DNA of 64,000 nucleotides from NCBI RefSeq assembly GCF_003672135.1, contig NC_039506.1, positions 17,826,497 through 17,890,496 of the forward strand, read 5' to 3'. This document shows positions 51,220 to 63,021 of this stretch, piece after piece. Position 1 is the first letter of the stretch. Every line of letters begins with the position of its first letter. The position numbers and the translations under genes are program-made. Under the pieces are notes generated by a model. It searched no databases and was not told the DNA's origin. It saw only the letters and a list, made by a program, of their open reading frames with translations. Origin of the DNA: Ooceraea biroi (lineage: Eukaryota > Arthropoda > Insecta > Hymenoptera > Formicidae).

Positions 51220-53703
51220 ATGTCGCAGTATGAGGATGCCATTCTGGAAGCCAAAGACAAAGAGGAGAATTTGCTCGAGGAATCAGGAATACGACATCGC
51301 ATTCCATGGAGCGATCGTGTGTTGTTAAACAGTGAGATACCTGGTTTACACGAGGTTAAAGAGTTACTGGATGACGATGATGCGAGTTGTCTGGCAGAAG
51401 AGGAGGACGGAGTTGGGTGCCCTTTGCCCTCGACTCCGGAAGATGATCACCTTCTGGACTGTGAAGTACGCTGCTCGTTGTCTCGTGAGAAATGTAAGTA
51501 GCAATGTAATTGAGATTACTTGAGCATCTGTTGTGTGAATTACAGATGACAGAAGTATTGAAGGCAGGCGTGTTGAGTGATGAGATTGATCTGGGCGCCT
51601 TGGCACATAACGCAGCGGAACAGGCTGAGGAGTTTGTTCGAAAAGTAAGAAAACAGAATAATTATTTTGAACATTAAGCAGAAAAGTGATGGTAGATATA
51701 TTTAAAATCGATTTGCTTTGTTTAAAATCTTGTCAACTTTGATACAATAACTGTGCAATCACATACAAAGCAATGATTGGCGCATCTTGTGGAGATCTTG
51801 TTCGGCACGGAATGAATATGGATTTTTGTTAGGTATGCAAATTAATTCGGTGCTTTTTTTAAAACAATTGAGTCTTTATTTACTTTATTTACTCTCTTTC
51901 TTTTGAGAGAGAACTCGTCAACTGGCGACAGATGGAGAAAGGTATTAGAAAATGCTGATGAATATTTTGAAGATTGACATGTTTGTTATCTTTTATAATA
52001 AAGGCTCAATTTCTTCAAAAAAAGCATCAAATTAATTTTGCACAGCTAATAAATATTTTGAATGATTTTGAATCACCTTCCTTCCAATGATAGTCTTTGA
52101 GAGAAACGGAAATTAATTGCATTTATGTGCTGTGCAATTATTTTCATAGAAATAAAATTGCTAGTAAAAGGAAGATGTGTCGAAGATACCTAAAAATTTG
52201 TGACATGCTTCAATTTATATTTGTAACTTGATGTCCTTGATCAATGAGCCAAGATTAAAACTAAAATGTTTACTTACAGGTGTGGGAGGCGTCATGGAAA
52301 CAATGCCACTTTAGAAATCTGCCGAGATGGTTGCAGGACAACGATTTTTTGCACGCCGGTCATAGGCCGCCACTGCCTTCATTTTATGCGTGTTTCAAAA
52401 GTATCTTTCGAATCCACACAGAGACTGGCAATATCTGGACACATTTGCTAGGTACGTTTCTTACAAAATCACTCGATTAACTGATGACACTGGATGTGTG
52501 CATTTCACGGAAAGTAGCTTATTCTGTTTAAGCGTCATTCTGTGATTTTTTTGTTACGAATTTCATTGCTCACCAGACACTTTTTATTCTTTACAGGCTG
52601 CGTTGCCTTTATCGGTATAGCTATATTTTTTCTAACGCAACCTCCTATAGAGATACAATTGGAGGAGAAAGTGGTGTTTGGTATCTTCTTTGCTGGCGCT
52701 ATAATTTGCCTAGGAATGTCGTTTGCCTTTCACACAGTTCATTGTCACAGCGAATGCGTTGGAAAACTGTTCTCCAAGTTAGATTATTGTGGCATCGCTA
52801 TGCTTATTATGGGTAGTTTTGTACCGTGGCTTTATTATGGATTCTATTGCGACTACCAACCCAAACTAATTTATCTCTCTGTGGTGGTTGTCCTCGGCAT
52901 AACCAGCATAGTAGTATCGCTTTGGGAGCGATTCGGCGAGCCGAATTATCGTCCGCTCAGAGCCGGAGTCTTCATGGGATTCGGACTTAGTGGGGTAAGT
53001 AATCTCGGCCATTATCTCGAGTATTATCAATCCAATGAAAAGCTAATGTAAACCATTTGCGATACTAATGACGAACGAAATTAAATGAATAATAAACGAC
53101 GTTTGTCCCAAATTTTGGAAATCTGATTCTCAAATCAATTAATAATTAAAAAATTCGCATTCATGTGCAAATTGTTTATGTAAAAATACGAAATACCTAG
53201 AACCAATCGAAGTTTTTACAGAAAATCTGCGTATATAATTGTGATCTCTGATACAAGACGCACGTCGCATCTACTAAGATTAATATCTCGAGTCTTCGTT
53301 GCACCTAGGTAATACCAGCGGTACATTATGCTGTCGCCGAAGGTTGGTTCAAGGCGATCAGTCAAGCATCTCTCGGATGGTTAATACTGATGGGATGTCT
53401 GTATATATTAGGAGCATTATTCTATGCTTTAAGGGTACCTGAACGTTTTTTCCCAGGAAAGTTTGATATTTGGGTAAGTTTGCACAATAAAATACTAAAT
53501 ATTATCGGTTCGTACAAGAGAGACGATTATTTCTTACGGGTATTATACGCATTATGTCTCATATTCAGTTTCAGAGCCATCAAATCTTCCATGTATTGGT
53601 AATTGCGGCCGCTTTCGTTCATTACCACGGTATTACGGAGATGGCAATGCACAGAATGACAATAGGCGACTGCACAAACCCATCACAAGTATTAGCTTTC
53701 TGA
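51220..53703 (+). CDS. AdipoR: Adiponectin receptor (PAQR family), right-arm copy
   Basis: A seven-transmembrane receptor of the PAQR family with an internal N-terminus, linked to lipid and glucose metabolism and ceramidase-like activity. Exons are 51220-51493, 51546 (or 51556)-51644, 52280-52451, 52597-52994, 53309-53473 and 53569-53703, with GT-AG borders. The match to human AdipoR1 is strong: FRIHTETGNIWTHLLG, FSKLDY, IMGSFVPWLYY, PERFFPGKFDIW and IFHVLVIAAAFVHYHG. The zinc-binding histidines are in FHTVHCHSE and SHQIFH. Joining exon 1 in frame requires the AG at 51554-51555 and gives 410 residues. The earlier acceptor (AG at 51544-51545) creates its own ATG and a 322-residue form. The two may be alternative isoforms. 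Confidence 0.95.
51829..52049 (+). mobile_element. Deleted mariner remnant in AdipoR intron, right arm
   Basis: Mirror of the element at 46797-47017, here with TA directly following the outer end. It contains the same mariner transposase C-terminal fragment, ending ADEYFED, on the plus strand. Confidence 0.75.
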
Positions 53704-54434
53704 ATATACGGGCATGTATCTTCATTTCCTGTTGATAACTCTCATCTCATTCAATCTAAAGAGACTTCAAGGATTCCTAAATCGTGCGCCAAGAGCAGAT
53801 CTGTACTGTTTTGGGGAAGTTACGCGATAAACGCGATGTAAAATAGAAGCGGATATACTGTCTGTAATTCCAACTTGCGTTAGAATGTGTTTTTAGTGAA
53901 TATGTTGCTTATTTATTTAATTGCCGATTTTTCCATTAGCTTTTTTAGGATTTTCTCCGATTTGTCGCTGCAGCCGTTTCCAATCACGATACCGAGAAGA
54001 AAAACTTTTGCAAATTTTCCTCCTTGCAGTGTATACATGTTGAAATAAATTCTTTCATATACATTTTTATTCGCCTTCAACATGTTCTACGTTTTCCAAG
54101 AAAATCGCACGTAGCTTGGATTTAAGTTTTATAGTTATTTATCATTAGGTATTTTATAGTTGTGTACGAATCAAAATGCAAATCTATTTTAATCGATTTT
54201 ACCAATCTATGCTGTAGAACCAATAAAAATGGTAATAAATGGTGCGAGATACAACAGAATTTATTTAAATAGTATTTCTTGGTCTCGGTTGGATTCCGCT
54301 ATGGCTGCAGCGAGAAAACACAGAAGCCACATAAACAAAAGTTATTTCTGAAGATGTCTATATGATTGCGCGTTAGTTGATATTGTTAAAGGTTTATTTA
54401 AAATTAGTTTAGTTAAGAGATATATATACATACA

Positions 54435-54467
<33 letters not shown>

Positions 54468-56121
54468 CGATTTGCTTCCTTACTTTATGAGAACAATCGG
54501 CCGAATTGGCATTCGCGCCCTCAGATTCGAATAATGTAAATAAAATGAAATTTTGAAAGAGATATATAATATAATACTTAAGCTTAAAAGTGGCACGTGT
54601 GTTACTTATACTTGGATTTTAAATCTCCGAAATTACATAAATATTTGGATACCTTCTTTTTCAAGTGTATTCTTCTGATCATGAACTTTACAGCTACCGA
54701 GTATTAGTGTAAGCGATAAACTTATTCGCCGTTAAGGGAGAAAAATTGTCGACTGTTTTATATCTGGAATTGTTAATGATATTGAAGCATCAGTTGTATA
54801 TGCTCATCTATCAGGTTTTCGTGGAACGAGTGAAAACTTAATATTTATGTAAGGTCTGGTATGTAGTATTGAGGTACAGGTAAAGCAGCAACAAGGATGT
54901 ACGATTATAACGAGGACTTAGGAAGCGACTATTTACTGTGAATGAATTTTATAGCCGTACTATAAAAGTCTGTAATATTTTTGAACATAATCATTGTTGA
55001 TACGATGGGAATTTGTGTGTTACTATTATAATGAAAAAAAAGAAAAAGAAAGAACAATGCATCAGATTTACTGTTCCAAATGTGTCTTTTGTTTTTTAAT
55101 ATTGTATAATACGTTCGAAATGCTTAATATATAAAATTACGATAACACTTATAAAGTTATTTGAAACCCAGAAGGGAAGAGATAAAAAATGCGTCCTTGA
55201 ATTCAACGCGATTAACCTATTTGAACATTCATGTAAAAGTTATAAGTAAATTGTTTTTACTTAATTTAATTCCTGCAACTATTTTCGATTTTTAAGAATC
55301 AAAACTCCGATGGGACTCGCTATGATGATGGTATAATCATCTAAGCCGTGACAAGAATCCTCAAGGTGATTTCGAAACCAGACTTCAAGAAATCTGCACA
55401 TATTGATTGACCACTCAATTTGTTGTATCGTTATTGAGAAGTACTTTGAATAAAATGAACAATTTTTACATCCATACAATCTGTGTTTAAATTATATCAT
55501 ATAATTAGTTTTTAGACATACTAGATATAATATGATTAGGATACATTTACGTTTGTTGTTTATAATATGTTTTTCTGATCATTAACATTTTTTGATGAAA
55601 GATTGCATATTTAATATTTTTTCTGTATAAATTTATGTGAAAAGTTCTTAATTTCAAATCACGATTAGTTCTCATCGTTAATATTCTTCGATGTAAAAGA
55701 ATTACATTTTTGATATTTTTTCTATTAATAAATTTATGTATAAATGTTTTTAAATTTTATATCATGATTAGTTACAAGCATAATACTTTGAGAGAAATTT
55801 TATAATTTTCATTCTTATCTTCATTAATCGTAAAAATTTGAAGTAACCAATTTCATTGTTACGTCATTGTTGTTGCAAATATCACGACAACTTGCAATTT
55901 TTATAAATAATGTTTGCACAGTTTAATATGTTTTGAAAATGCGCAGGAACTATTCATTTATTCAGCTGTGTATGTATTTCAAGTTTTCTATGATAGATAA
56001 AACAAAAATAGTTTTGCGAAAAGAAATAATGCTTTTTCGAGGAAGAAAAGAATCTTATATCTTTGATGAGGCAAAGTGTATTTAAAGTGCACGTACCTGC
56101 AAACATTTTATATTGCTTTAA
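53704..56121. other. Right-arm intergenic region, no gene recognised
   Basis: Mirror of 42734-45142. It probably includes the AdipoR 3' untranslated region. An (ACAT)n run lies near 54427-54464. Confidence 0.5.
54427..54464. repeat. (ACAT)n microsatellite, right arm
   Basis: Mirror of the (ATGT)n run in the left arm, with about the same unit count. Confidence 0.85.
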
Positions 56122-56482
56122 GGGGAAGCTGGAGTTGCTAGTGAACTATTTTTTCACTATAGCGATGGTAATTGCAGTTTCGAAAATTCTCTTTATTGTT
56201 TGTGCAGAATAAAAAATCCTTTTCCACAAATGAAGTATAGATAGAAAAAAAGTCCGCTCTACAGGACTTTATATTCAAAATGGAAAAAAGTTAGAAAAGA
56301 CAAATGCAAGTTTTTAACTTTTTTCCATTTTGAATATAAAGTCCTGTAGAGCGGACTTTCTATCTATACTTCATTTGTGGACAAGGATTTTTTATTCTGC
56401 ACAAGCAATAAAGAGAATTTTCGAAACTGCAATTACCATCGCTATAGTGAAAAAATAGTTCACTAGCAGCTCCAGCATCCCC
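56122..56482. mobile_element. Foldback MITE with TTAA flanks, right arm
   Basis: 361 bp mirror of the element at 42370-42729, with TTAA at 56118-56121 and 56483-56486. It is one base longer than the left copy. Confidence 0.7.
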
Positions 56483-56635
56483 TTAAGAGTAAAGATAATC
56501 GATTTCTTTGCCTTCCAGTTTGCATATGGCATGATATAGTATAGGTACATGTATGCACACGGATACGATCAAGAAGAAAATTGAAGTTATGAAAGGACTA
56601 ATAATCAGGCTAGTTATTTCCTTTTTAACTGTGCC
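56483..56635 (-). CDS. Candidate terminal exon of a small membrane protein, right arm
   Basis: Mirror of 42217-42369, with the same 50 codons and a stop at 56483-56485. It has one hydrophobic segment and a polar C-terminal tail. The family is not recognised. Confidence 0.3.
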   Translation of the reverse strand, partial: GTVKKEITSLIISPFITSIFFLIVSVCIHVPILYHAICKLEGKEIDYLYS

Positions 56636-57693
56636 CTAAAAGTAGCAAAATGATGTCAGAAAACGAAATAATGATATCATGTTATGGCTGTAGTCCAGTT
56701 GATGTTCCACATGCTTTAAAACACTTTCTTTAATAAAAAGAAGGAAAAGGATAGAAACTGTTCTGAAGAATTTGAAATGTCAACTAAACTACAACCTTTG
56801 CTATTTTCTGATATAACTTTGCTACTTGGGAGCCAATAATAGGAAAGTATGAATAATGATTAGAATTAAATTAAAATTGAAACGATTAGCTGAGTATTTT
56901 GCGAAAAAGCTTCTTTAGTCTCTGTAACAAGAAATAGTACTGTAATACGGATAACAAGAACTTACTTTCTCAGGAGAAAGAATCTCAGAAGAGAATCTCA
57001 TTAAAAGTATTTTTTTTGTGAGGAAAAAGTGAAAAATGAAAATAGGACGCAAGAATTTTAGACCGTGTCAGTTCTCGCCTATGACGTCAAAAAATCAAAA
57101 AGACAAATTGGAAAGGGCCGATCCTTAATAACATATATTTCCTTATTAGTTTAGCAATATCTTTGCAAGTATCATTACTGAATATTTAATATACATATAA
57201 CTTACTTACTTATTTAAAGAATTTATTAACATACTTAATATTTAAATTATTATAATATTTCACTTATTAATCATTTCATCCATTCTTAGAAAAAATGAAT
57301 TGAGCTGCATACGTAAAAACTAATGAAATTTTTATTATTGATTATTTCATTATAATACTAAATTCGTTATACAATATATTTCAACAATGCGATTGACACA
57401 TATTAAAATCAACAAACTTTCTTCGAATGATACATTCGATACGTTGACATATGAGAAACACTTCAGGCCTGGTTTTGTTAGCATAATTGATTGTATCTAT
57501 GAGCCAACTAATGTTTTGCTTTGCTTACTTCACATAACACGATTTACGATTTTGAAAGAAAAATATTATCACCTTATTATTACCCCAACTTTCCAGCTGT
57601 TTAATAGTAGAAGAGAAAGTCGGCATTTTCACTCAGTTTTATATCTATCTATTCTAATATATGATATTATTGGATGTTATATTTTCGTAATTA

Positions 57694-59522
57694 TTACAAA
57701 GATAGCATGAGAGTGAAGTAAGATATTGATGTACTTGCTAGCTGCAAACAAATTCTCCTTAGTACTTTTCACCAACGTATGCAACATTATTTATGTATAT
57801 TATTAAACGAATAACTTTACCGAAGCAAAGCATTCTAAAGATATTGTGAATAATCCAACGATGCTCAACGTGAAAGCCTTGTTACTTCTTTGTAATAAGA
57901 TCAAGATCAACTTCTGTATCTGCAACGGTGCTAGGTACCATGGAGCATTGTACCTATAGAAAACGTGGTATGGAAATGATAATTATAATTTGAGATTATA
58001 AAAAAACGTCCTAGCATTTTTATCATTGAAAATTATTCAAATAAAAATATAAGCATCACAGAAATATCGCTTACACGGTAAGAAATACATGATTATTATA
58101 ATCCATAATTTCCTGTCCGACATAGTTGGCTATGAACATGTATGCAAAAACGAAACCTATAATAATAAGATGTACTAATGTTTGTTCTATTTCCTGCACA
58201 GCTGGTTCATTGTGAAATATCTAAAACATAGCTATTATGTAATTAAAATCTTAATACTTTATAATATCTAACATCTATATTAATATTTATAACATCTTCA
58301 AAATTCATCATTTCTTATGCAATACCTAGTGAATTTTTACTATTGCATAAACAGAAAAACTTTGTGTTTATGCAATTAGTATGATATTTAGAGAGAAATA
58401 CTAATTCCTTAATATTTTAAAATTGTTATTAGAATATTTATCTTCTTATTGATAATTTGTTTCGCATCAAATTTTACAAAATGTTACGTAGGTGGCTTAT
58501 AAATAATATTGAATGTAAGAAAACTTACTCCATAAAGATTGAAACTCACGCAAAGCACATAAATCATTATGACAAAGAAAAGTGATCGATTCATGCTACT
58601 GATAAGAAATTTAGCAAACCTTTAAAAAATAGATATAATTATATTAAAATAAGTTATCACGAAATAATTTAATTAAATTTCAATTGCATGTATGATCATT
58701 TTTAATTAACTACATTTTTTAAATTAAGTACAATAATTGCCCCATACATCGGCAATTTGTCTGAAAATTCTAATTCTTATTAACTCTCTCGTTCTCTGTA
58801 CTGATGCATACTATTTTATGTCTTTAATAGCACTGTCCAACATTTTTATAACACGAATGTGCATAGTCATTTCCGATGTATGTTTGCCTGCTAAACACGA
58901 ATCCGTTGCCCAAATTTGGCTATCACGTCACAATTTTGGGAAAAATGGCGTCAGAGAGGTCAAAGTCGATTTTGAGGGTTTTCATGACGTTGTAGCACCG
59001 CCAGCAAATTTGTTTCCCAAATTTCGGTTACACCATGCGAAAGTGTCATCTTGTAGCTGTAAAATGCGTGTTGTTTCGTTTCGGTATGATTTTTCGAGAT
59101 ATAGTTAGTTGAAAATAGCTCTTATTGTCCATAGAAAAGTTCCTTTTTAACGCTGTTATGTGAAAAGTAAGTGCTTTTATACTTATATAATATAATAGAA
59201 TCATATTAAATATCATCAAAAAGCAATATAAATTTAATAGAATGCAATAGGCAGAAAGAGTATAAAAGAATATACGTATGTGTGTGTAATTGTGTATGCG
59301 TGTACGTGCATTGAGTATGCGTGCGTGCGATAGCCAAAGTTGGACACAGATTCGTGTTTAGCAGGCAAAAATCATCGAAGAAATACATCGAAAATGACTA
59401 TTCACACTCGTGTTACAAAAAAAGATCAAATTTTGTCGGACGGGGTAATTGACACCTTCCAGAAAAAAAAATGTTTTTCATTACTTTATTGACATTATTA
59501 GTAATAATGTATATATTATCAT

Positions 59523-59559
<37 letters not shown>

Positions 59560-60924
59560 CATATAAATACTTACTCTGTAGCTTTGCGATGAATGTCAAC
59601 GGCACAGATTAACTCCTTGTAAATCATAGTTTTATTTTTTAAGGTAATACTTTGTAACGTAGTAGTCGTTATTGCTTGTTCAAAACGGTAGCTGTAAATA
59701 GTATCTTCACCATAATTATATCTATTTTCTAAACTTTATGAAGTAACTATTTTTCTACACAATGTGAACAAATCTCTGGTTTGAATTTTTATATATTTCT
59801 TTACCTAGCGATTCTGAACATTCCACATATATGTTTCACATATGATAATATCATTGTTCCTATTGCTAAAAGTACAAATGATCCTACAGTACTAGTAATG
59901 TTTACATGCAGAAGAAGTAAATAAGAATATTTTTCTTGTACCGCGAAGTATTTGCTCACAACTGCTACCAAACGGCCTACATAGGTTCCATTTTTGGGCA
60001 TAATCACATCAAAAATGTACGGCCAACATTGCATTGCAATAATAACGGACTGATTGCATACTGCAACTACTAAATATTCTTTCTTTTAGAGAAACAACAA
60101 AAGCTACATATATGCATGAGCAATATAATACAATACAAAAAATTGGTAAACCGTAATTTCTTAGTAAATAGTGTAATCTAATTTATATTTCAATGCTAAA
60201 ATTATTTAAATAAGCACAATAATTACAAAAATAAAAAGTAGCAGATTTTTCTTACTTATAAAGCCGACCGTTATTCGTTTTCCAAAGTTCCCGTATTTGT
60301 CATAGATAGCAATTTCATTCTCATCCTTTAGCCCATTGTAGGTGTATTGAAATTGTTCCAATAAGTATCTTATCTATCGTATTAACAATATTTTACGCTG
60401 CATAGCATTATAAAATATGAAAGAAACTTTTTACATATCAAAATTTATTTGTACCAATTGTAACAATATAGTTTTGGAAGAAATAAAGATATAACTCACA
60501 GCTTTTCTGTTAATCCAAAAGGAGATATATTTAATCACAAAGAAAGTATAAAATGTTGCCACACAAAGCAAATTAATAGTAAAGTCAAAGGAGTAGTCTA
60601 CAAAATAAAGTCTTGAAAACTGTAATTAAAAATTTATAGGGATTTGATTGCCTCAAAAAATTATTTTCTCATTTAAATGACATGTAAATTGTAAAATAGC
60701 AAACACTAGGATTAAAAATATTTACGTACTATTAATCCGACGAAGCTTATCAAAATACTAAGGCAGAGTGTTGTCAGAAATCGAGCAAGCGCTAATTGTT
60801 GATAAGGCCATAAGCCAACAATGAGTAGAGTAATTCGATTGAAGCTAAAATACCGTTCCTGGACAGAGATCCTCATTTTACAAGCGATCCTCAGTTTATG
60901 GAGTTTCGTTTGACTATAAAACAT
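57694..60924 (-). CDS. Odorant receptor (7tm_6), right-arm copy, intact
   Basis: Insect odorant receptors are seven-helix ligand-gated channel subunits that pair with Orco in olfactory neurons. Nine exons join in phase: 60730-60924, 60500-60619, 60256-60373, 59805-60069, 59575-59691, 58529-58619, 58075-58220, 57821-57953 and 57694-57741. Together they give 1233 bases, or 410 residues. A second ATG at 60876 would give 394 residues and places the typical NRITLLIVGLWPYQQ block near the start. Other family blocks are EQFQYTYNGLKDENEIAIYD, QEKYSYLLLLHVN, CAVDIHRKA, ANYVGQEIMDYN, PWYLAPLQIQKLI and SLECFAS, ending SYFTLMLSL. It belongs to a cluster with the partial paralogue at the window's end. The subfamily was not assigned. 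Confidence 0.9.
58849..59415. mobile_element. TIR element in odorant receptor intron, right arm
   Basis: Mirror of 39450-40010, about 567 bp. Its outer end reads TAACACGAGTGTG, whereas the left arm has lost the C, which suggests an indel error in the left arm. Confidence 0.65.
59527..59557. repeat. (AT)n microsatellite, right arm
   Basis: Mirror of the AT run at 39310-39340. Confidence 0.85.
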
Positions 60925-61260
60925 TCTGCGACAATTTGTGAAACTCTATTTCTCAAAGAAACAATTGCGTATTATATATTCATGTAACATTATATACAAT
61001 TGTGTCAGTTTTTCGCCAACGGAAATTATGTAAGTATGTATAAACGGAGTAGAAGGTAGCACATAGCGTGATAGATACTCGCAGGACACCTACCCCGTTG
61101 GGGAGACAATGATTACGCGATCAATATTACGCTGAAGGGAATTTAACATCTGTGAACTTTCCCGAGAAAAACATTCGTAAAATAATATCTTGGTCGAAGC
61201 CCACGCATGCGTAATTCACCTTTTCTTTAACGCAAGAATTTCATTCGTTTCAGTCCACTT

Positions 61261-61613
61261 CGTGCATTTGTAAAATTCACTTCTCCATTGAAAACAGTAG
61301 AGTTTGATGTATCTTATACAATATCTATAATATTATATACTGTCGATCTTGCTTCTGAATTGGATATGTAATCAATAAATAATGAAACAATAAATTATGA
61401 TTTAATTAAAAGTTACAAAGTGAAGCGAATAAAAATATTACTTTCTGCACATACATTTTATATATATATATAAATAATAAAAAAATTATATATATATATA
61501 TAATTTTTCAACTGAATTCTAATGTAATCATCTGTTTAACATAACAGCTTGTTCAAATTTTATAAACATTATCTGTTTATCGCAAAGTAGCAATGCATAT
61601 ATCTTTTAGTATT
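61261..61613 (+). repeat. Palindrome-flanking direct repeat X, right copy
   Basis: Direct copy of 37228-37616, shorter by about 36 bases. It lacks the 23-base T run and has many small deletions and some substitutions. On its left it joins the right palindrome arm (GTCCAC then TTCGTGCA), and on its right it passes from CTTTTAGTA into unique sequence. Confidence 0.9.
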
Positions 61614-62984
61614 TCTAATCATATCTGATTTATTATAGTTATTCATATGTGATGTGTACTTTGCACATAAATCACCACTCTATACTTATTGTCACGCTGT
61701 CCGCATTTGTTTTGAGGAGGCTTTTACATGATGCCAGCTATGATAGAAGACGGAGACTTAGAATGGGGGACAGTAGAGTGCAGTGTTTACGAGGGATCAA
61801 TAGTTAAAATATGATGGTATCAAGGGGAGACACTACTGTGACAGTTTAAAAGAGTATATTTTTTTGCACTTTCTTAATGCTCGAGTCTTGAAAATATGTC
61901 TATAAAAAAGTATATTATAATTCGCATTAAGAAATTTATAATAGCGTAGCGAAGTCGGTCGCACACGAACATGCTATCTGAAAATACTCAGCATGCCAAA
62001 TTACCTAATTCTAACCGACGATTTGCAGCTGACTATTTGACTTTACCCCTATTGTATTTATTTGAAAAGCGCGCAAGGCTACGTCAGTGCAAAAAACAAA
62101 GTAAAGGATTCGGAGAATAAAGAAAGTAAAGAAGAACTTGCTGGAAAGTTATTATAATTGAACGGAGTACTTTTAATGGGCTAGTTATTCGCAAACATCA
62201 GAATTCTGTAGATGAAATGTATTAAACAATTTGGGCCACTCTGAATCATAATAGTTCTAGTGACCAAAGTCACTATTGCCAGGAAGGACTAGAATTTTGA
62301 TATATGAGAATATAAAAAACTGGATTGACAGCAGCACAGTATCGAGGCCGCTAGGACGAGTACTGAATTTCCGCTGCCGAGATCCGACCTCAAGAGGCGT
62401 CGCGTAGAGAGTAGAGTGTTGAAAAAATGCAGCAGCGAAACCGAAGAAACTGCCACTGTAGGAGAAGGTTCCTTATACTTACTTGGATTGGACCCACTTT
62501 GGTTTGTTACAAGAAATTCAACTATTCTATGTAACATAATTGATTTTAAACCTTTTTTTTACTTTCTTCTCTTTTTTCCGTTTTTCTCAAAACTACATTC
62601 TCGTAGCTGGCCGTCCACGTATCTTGGCCAATTTGTACCCAAATGACTTATAATTCGGACAGAATGTATATAATAATATTGTCTTCAGTTAAGCGTAGGA
62701 GTATTTTAATTGGACAATTCGTTTTTTAAAACTAAAAAAGTGAAAACTTTGTGGCAAAATTTCGAACTTTTATCTGTTAAATTGCATCAGTTTGTGGTAC
62801 ATTTATGTTTCAAGAAATTCGTACGTTTAACTGAACGTACGTGCCTCCTTGGTTTCCGGGACTGTTCGGCTTGATTTATTTTTCGGTATTCTTTGTGGGC
62901 GTGGTGCGCCCTTTTCCCACCTAACAGCGGCGGAATTCCCGGTCAGTGTTCGCTGACCGGATTACATAATGTGCATCGTTACAA
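61614..62984. other. Unique spacer, no gene recognised
   Basis: Short open frames (62289-62537 minus, 62416-62646 plus) overlap each other and carry no family motif. A GC-rich block at about 62840-62970, including a GGTCAGTGTTCGCTGACC hairpin, could be a transposon relic, but I cannot name it. Confidence 0.45.
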
Positions 62985-63021
62985 ATATATAATATTATTA
63001 GATATTGTATTTTCGTAATTA

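Larger units (their letters stand above)
37617..61260. repeat. 23.6 kb palindrome, arms about 11.8 kb
   Basis: Everything from GTGGACTGAAAC (from 37619) to the axis near 49423 recurs as its reverse complement, ending GTTTCAGTCCAC (to 61258). Between 45143 and 53703, paired positions sum to 98846. Most arm differences are one-base indels in homopolymers; the central 0.75 kb also has substitutions and small insertions. Each arm contains an odorant receptor gene, a small candidate exon, a TTAA-flanked MITE, an adiponectin receptor gene with a mariner remnant and two microsatellites. It may be a genuine inverted duplication or a fold-back assembly or amplification artefact. Confidence 0.95.

Noticed and set aside
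57387..57710. 107-codon frame overlapping the odorant receptor 3' end
   Set aside because: It lies antisense to the receptor's last exon and 3' region and is a shadow frame.
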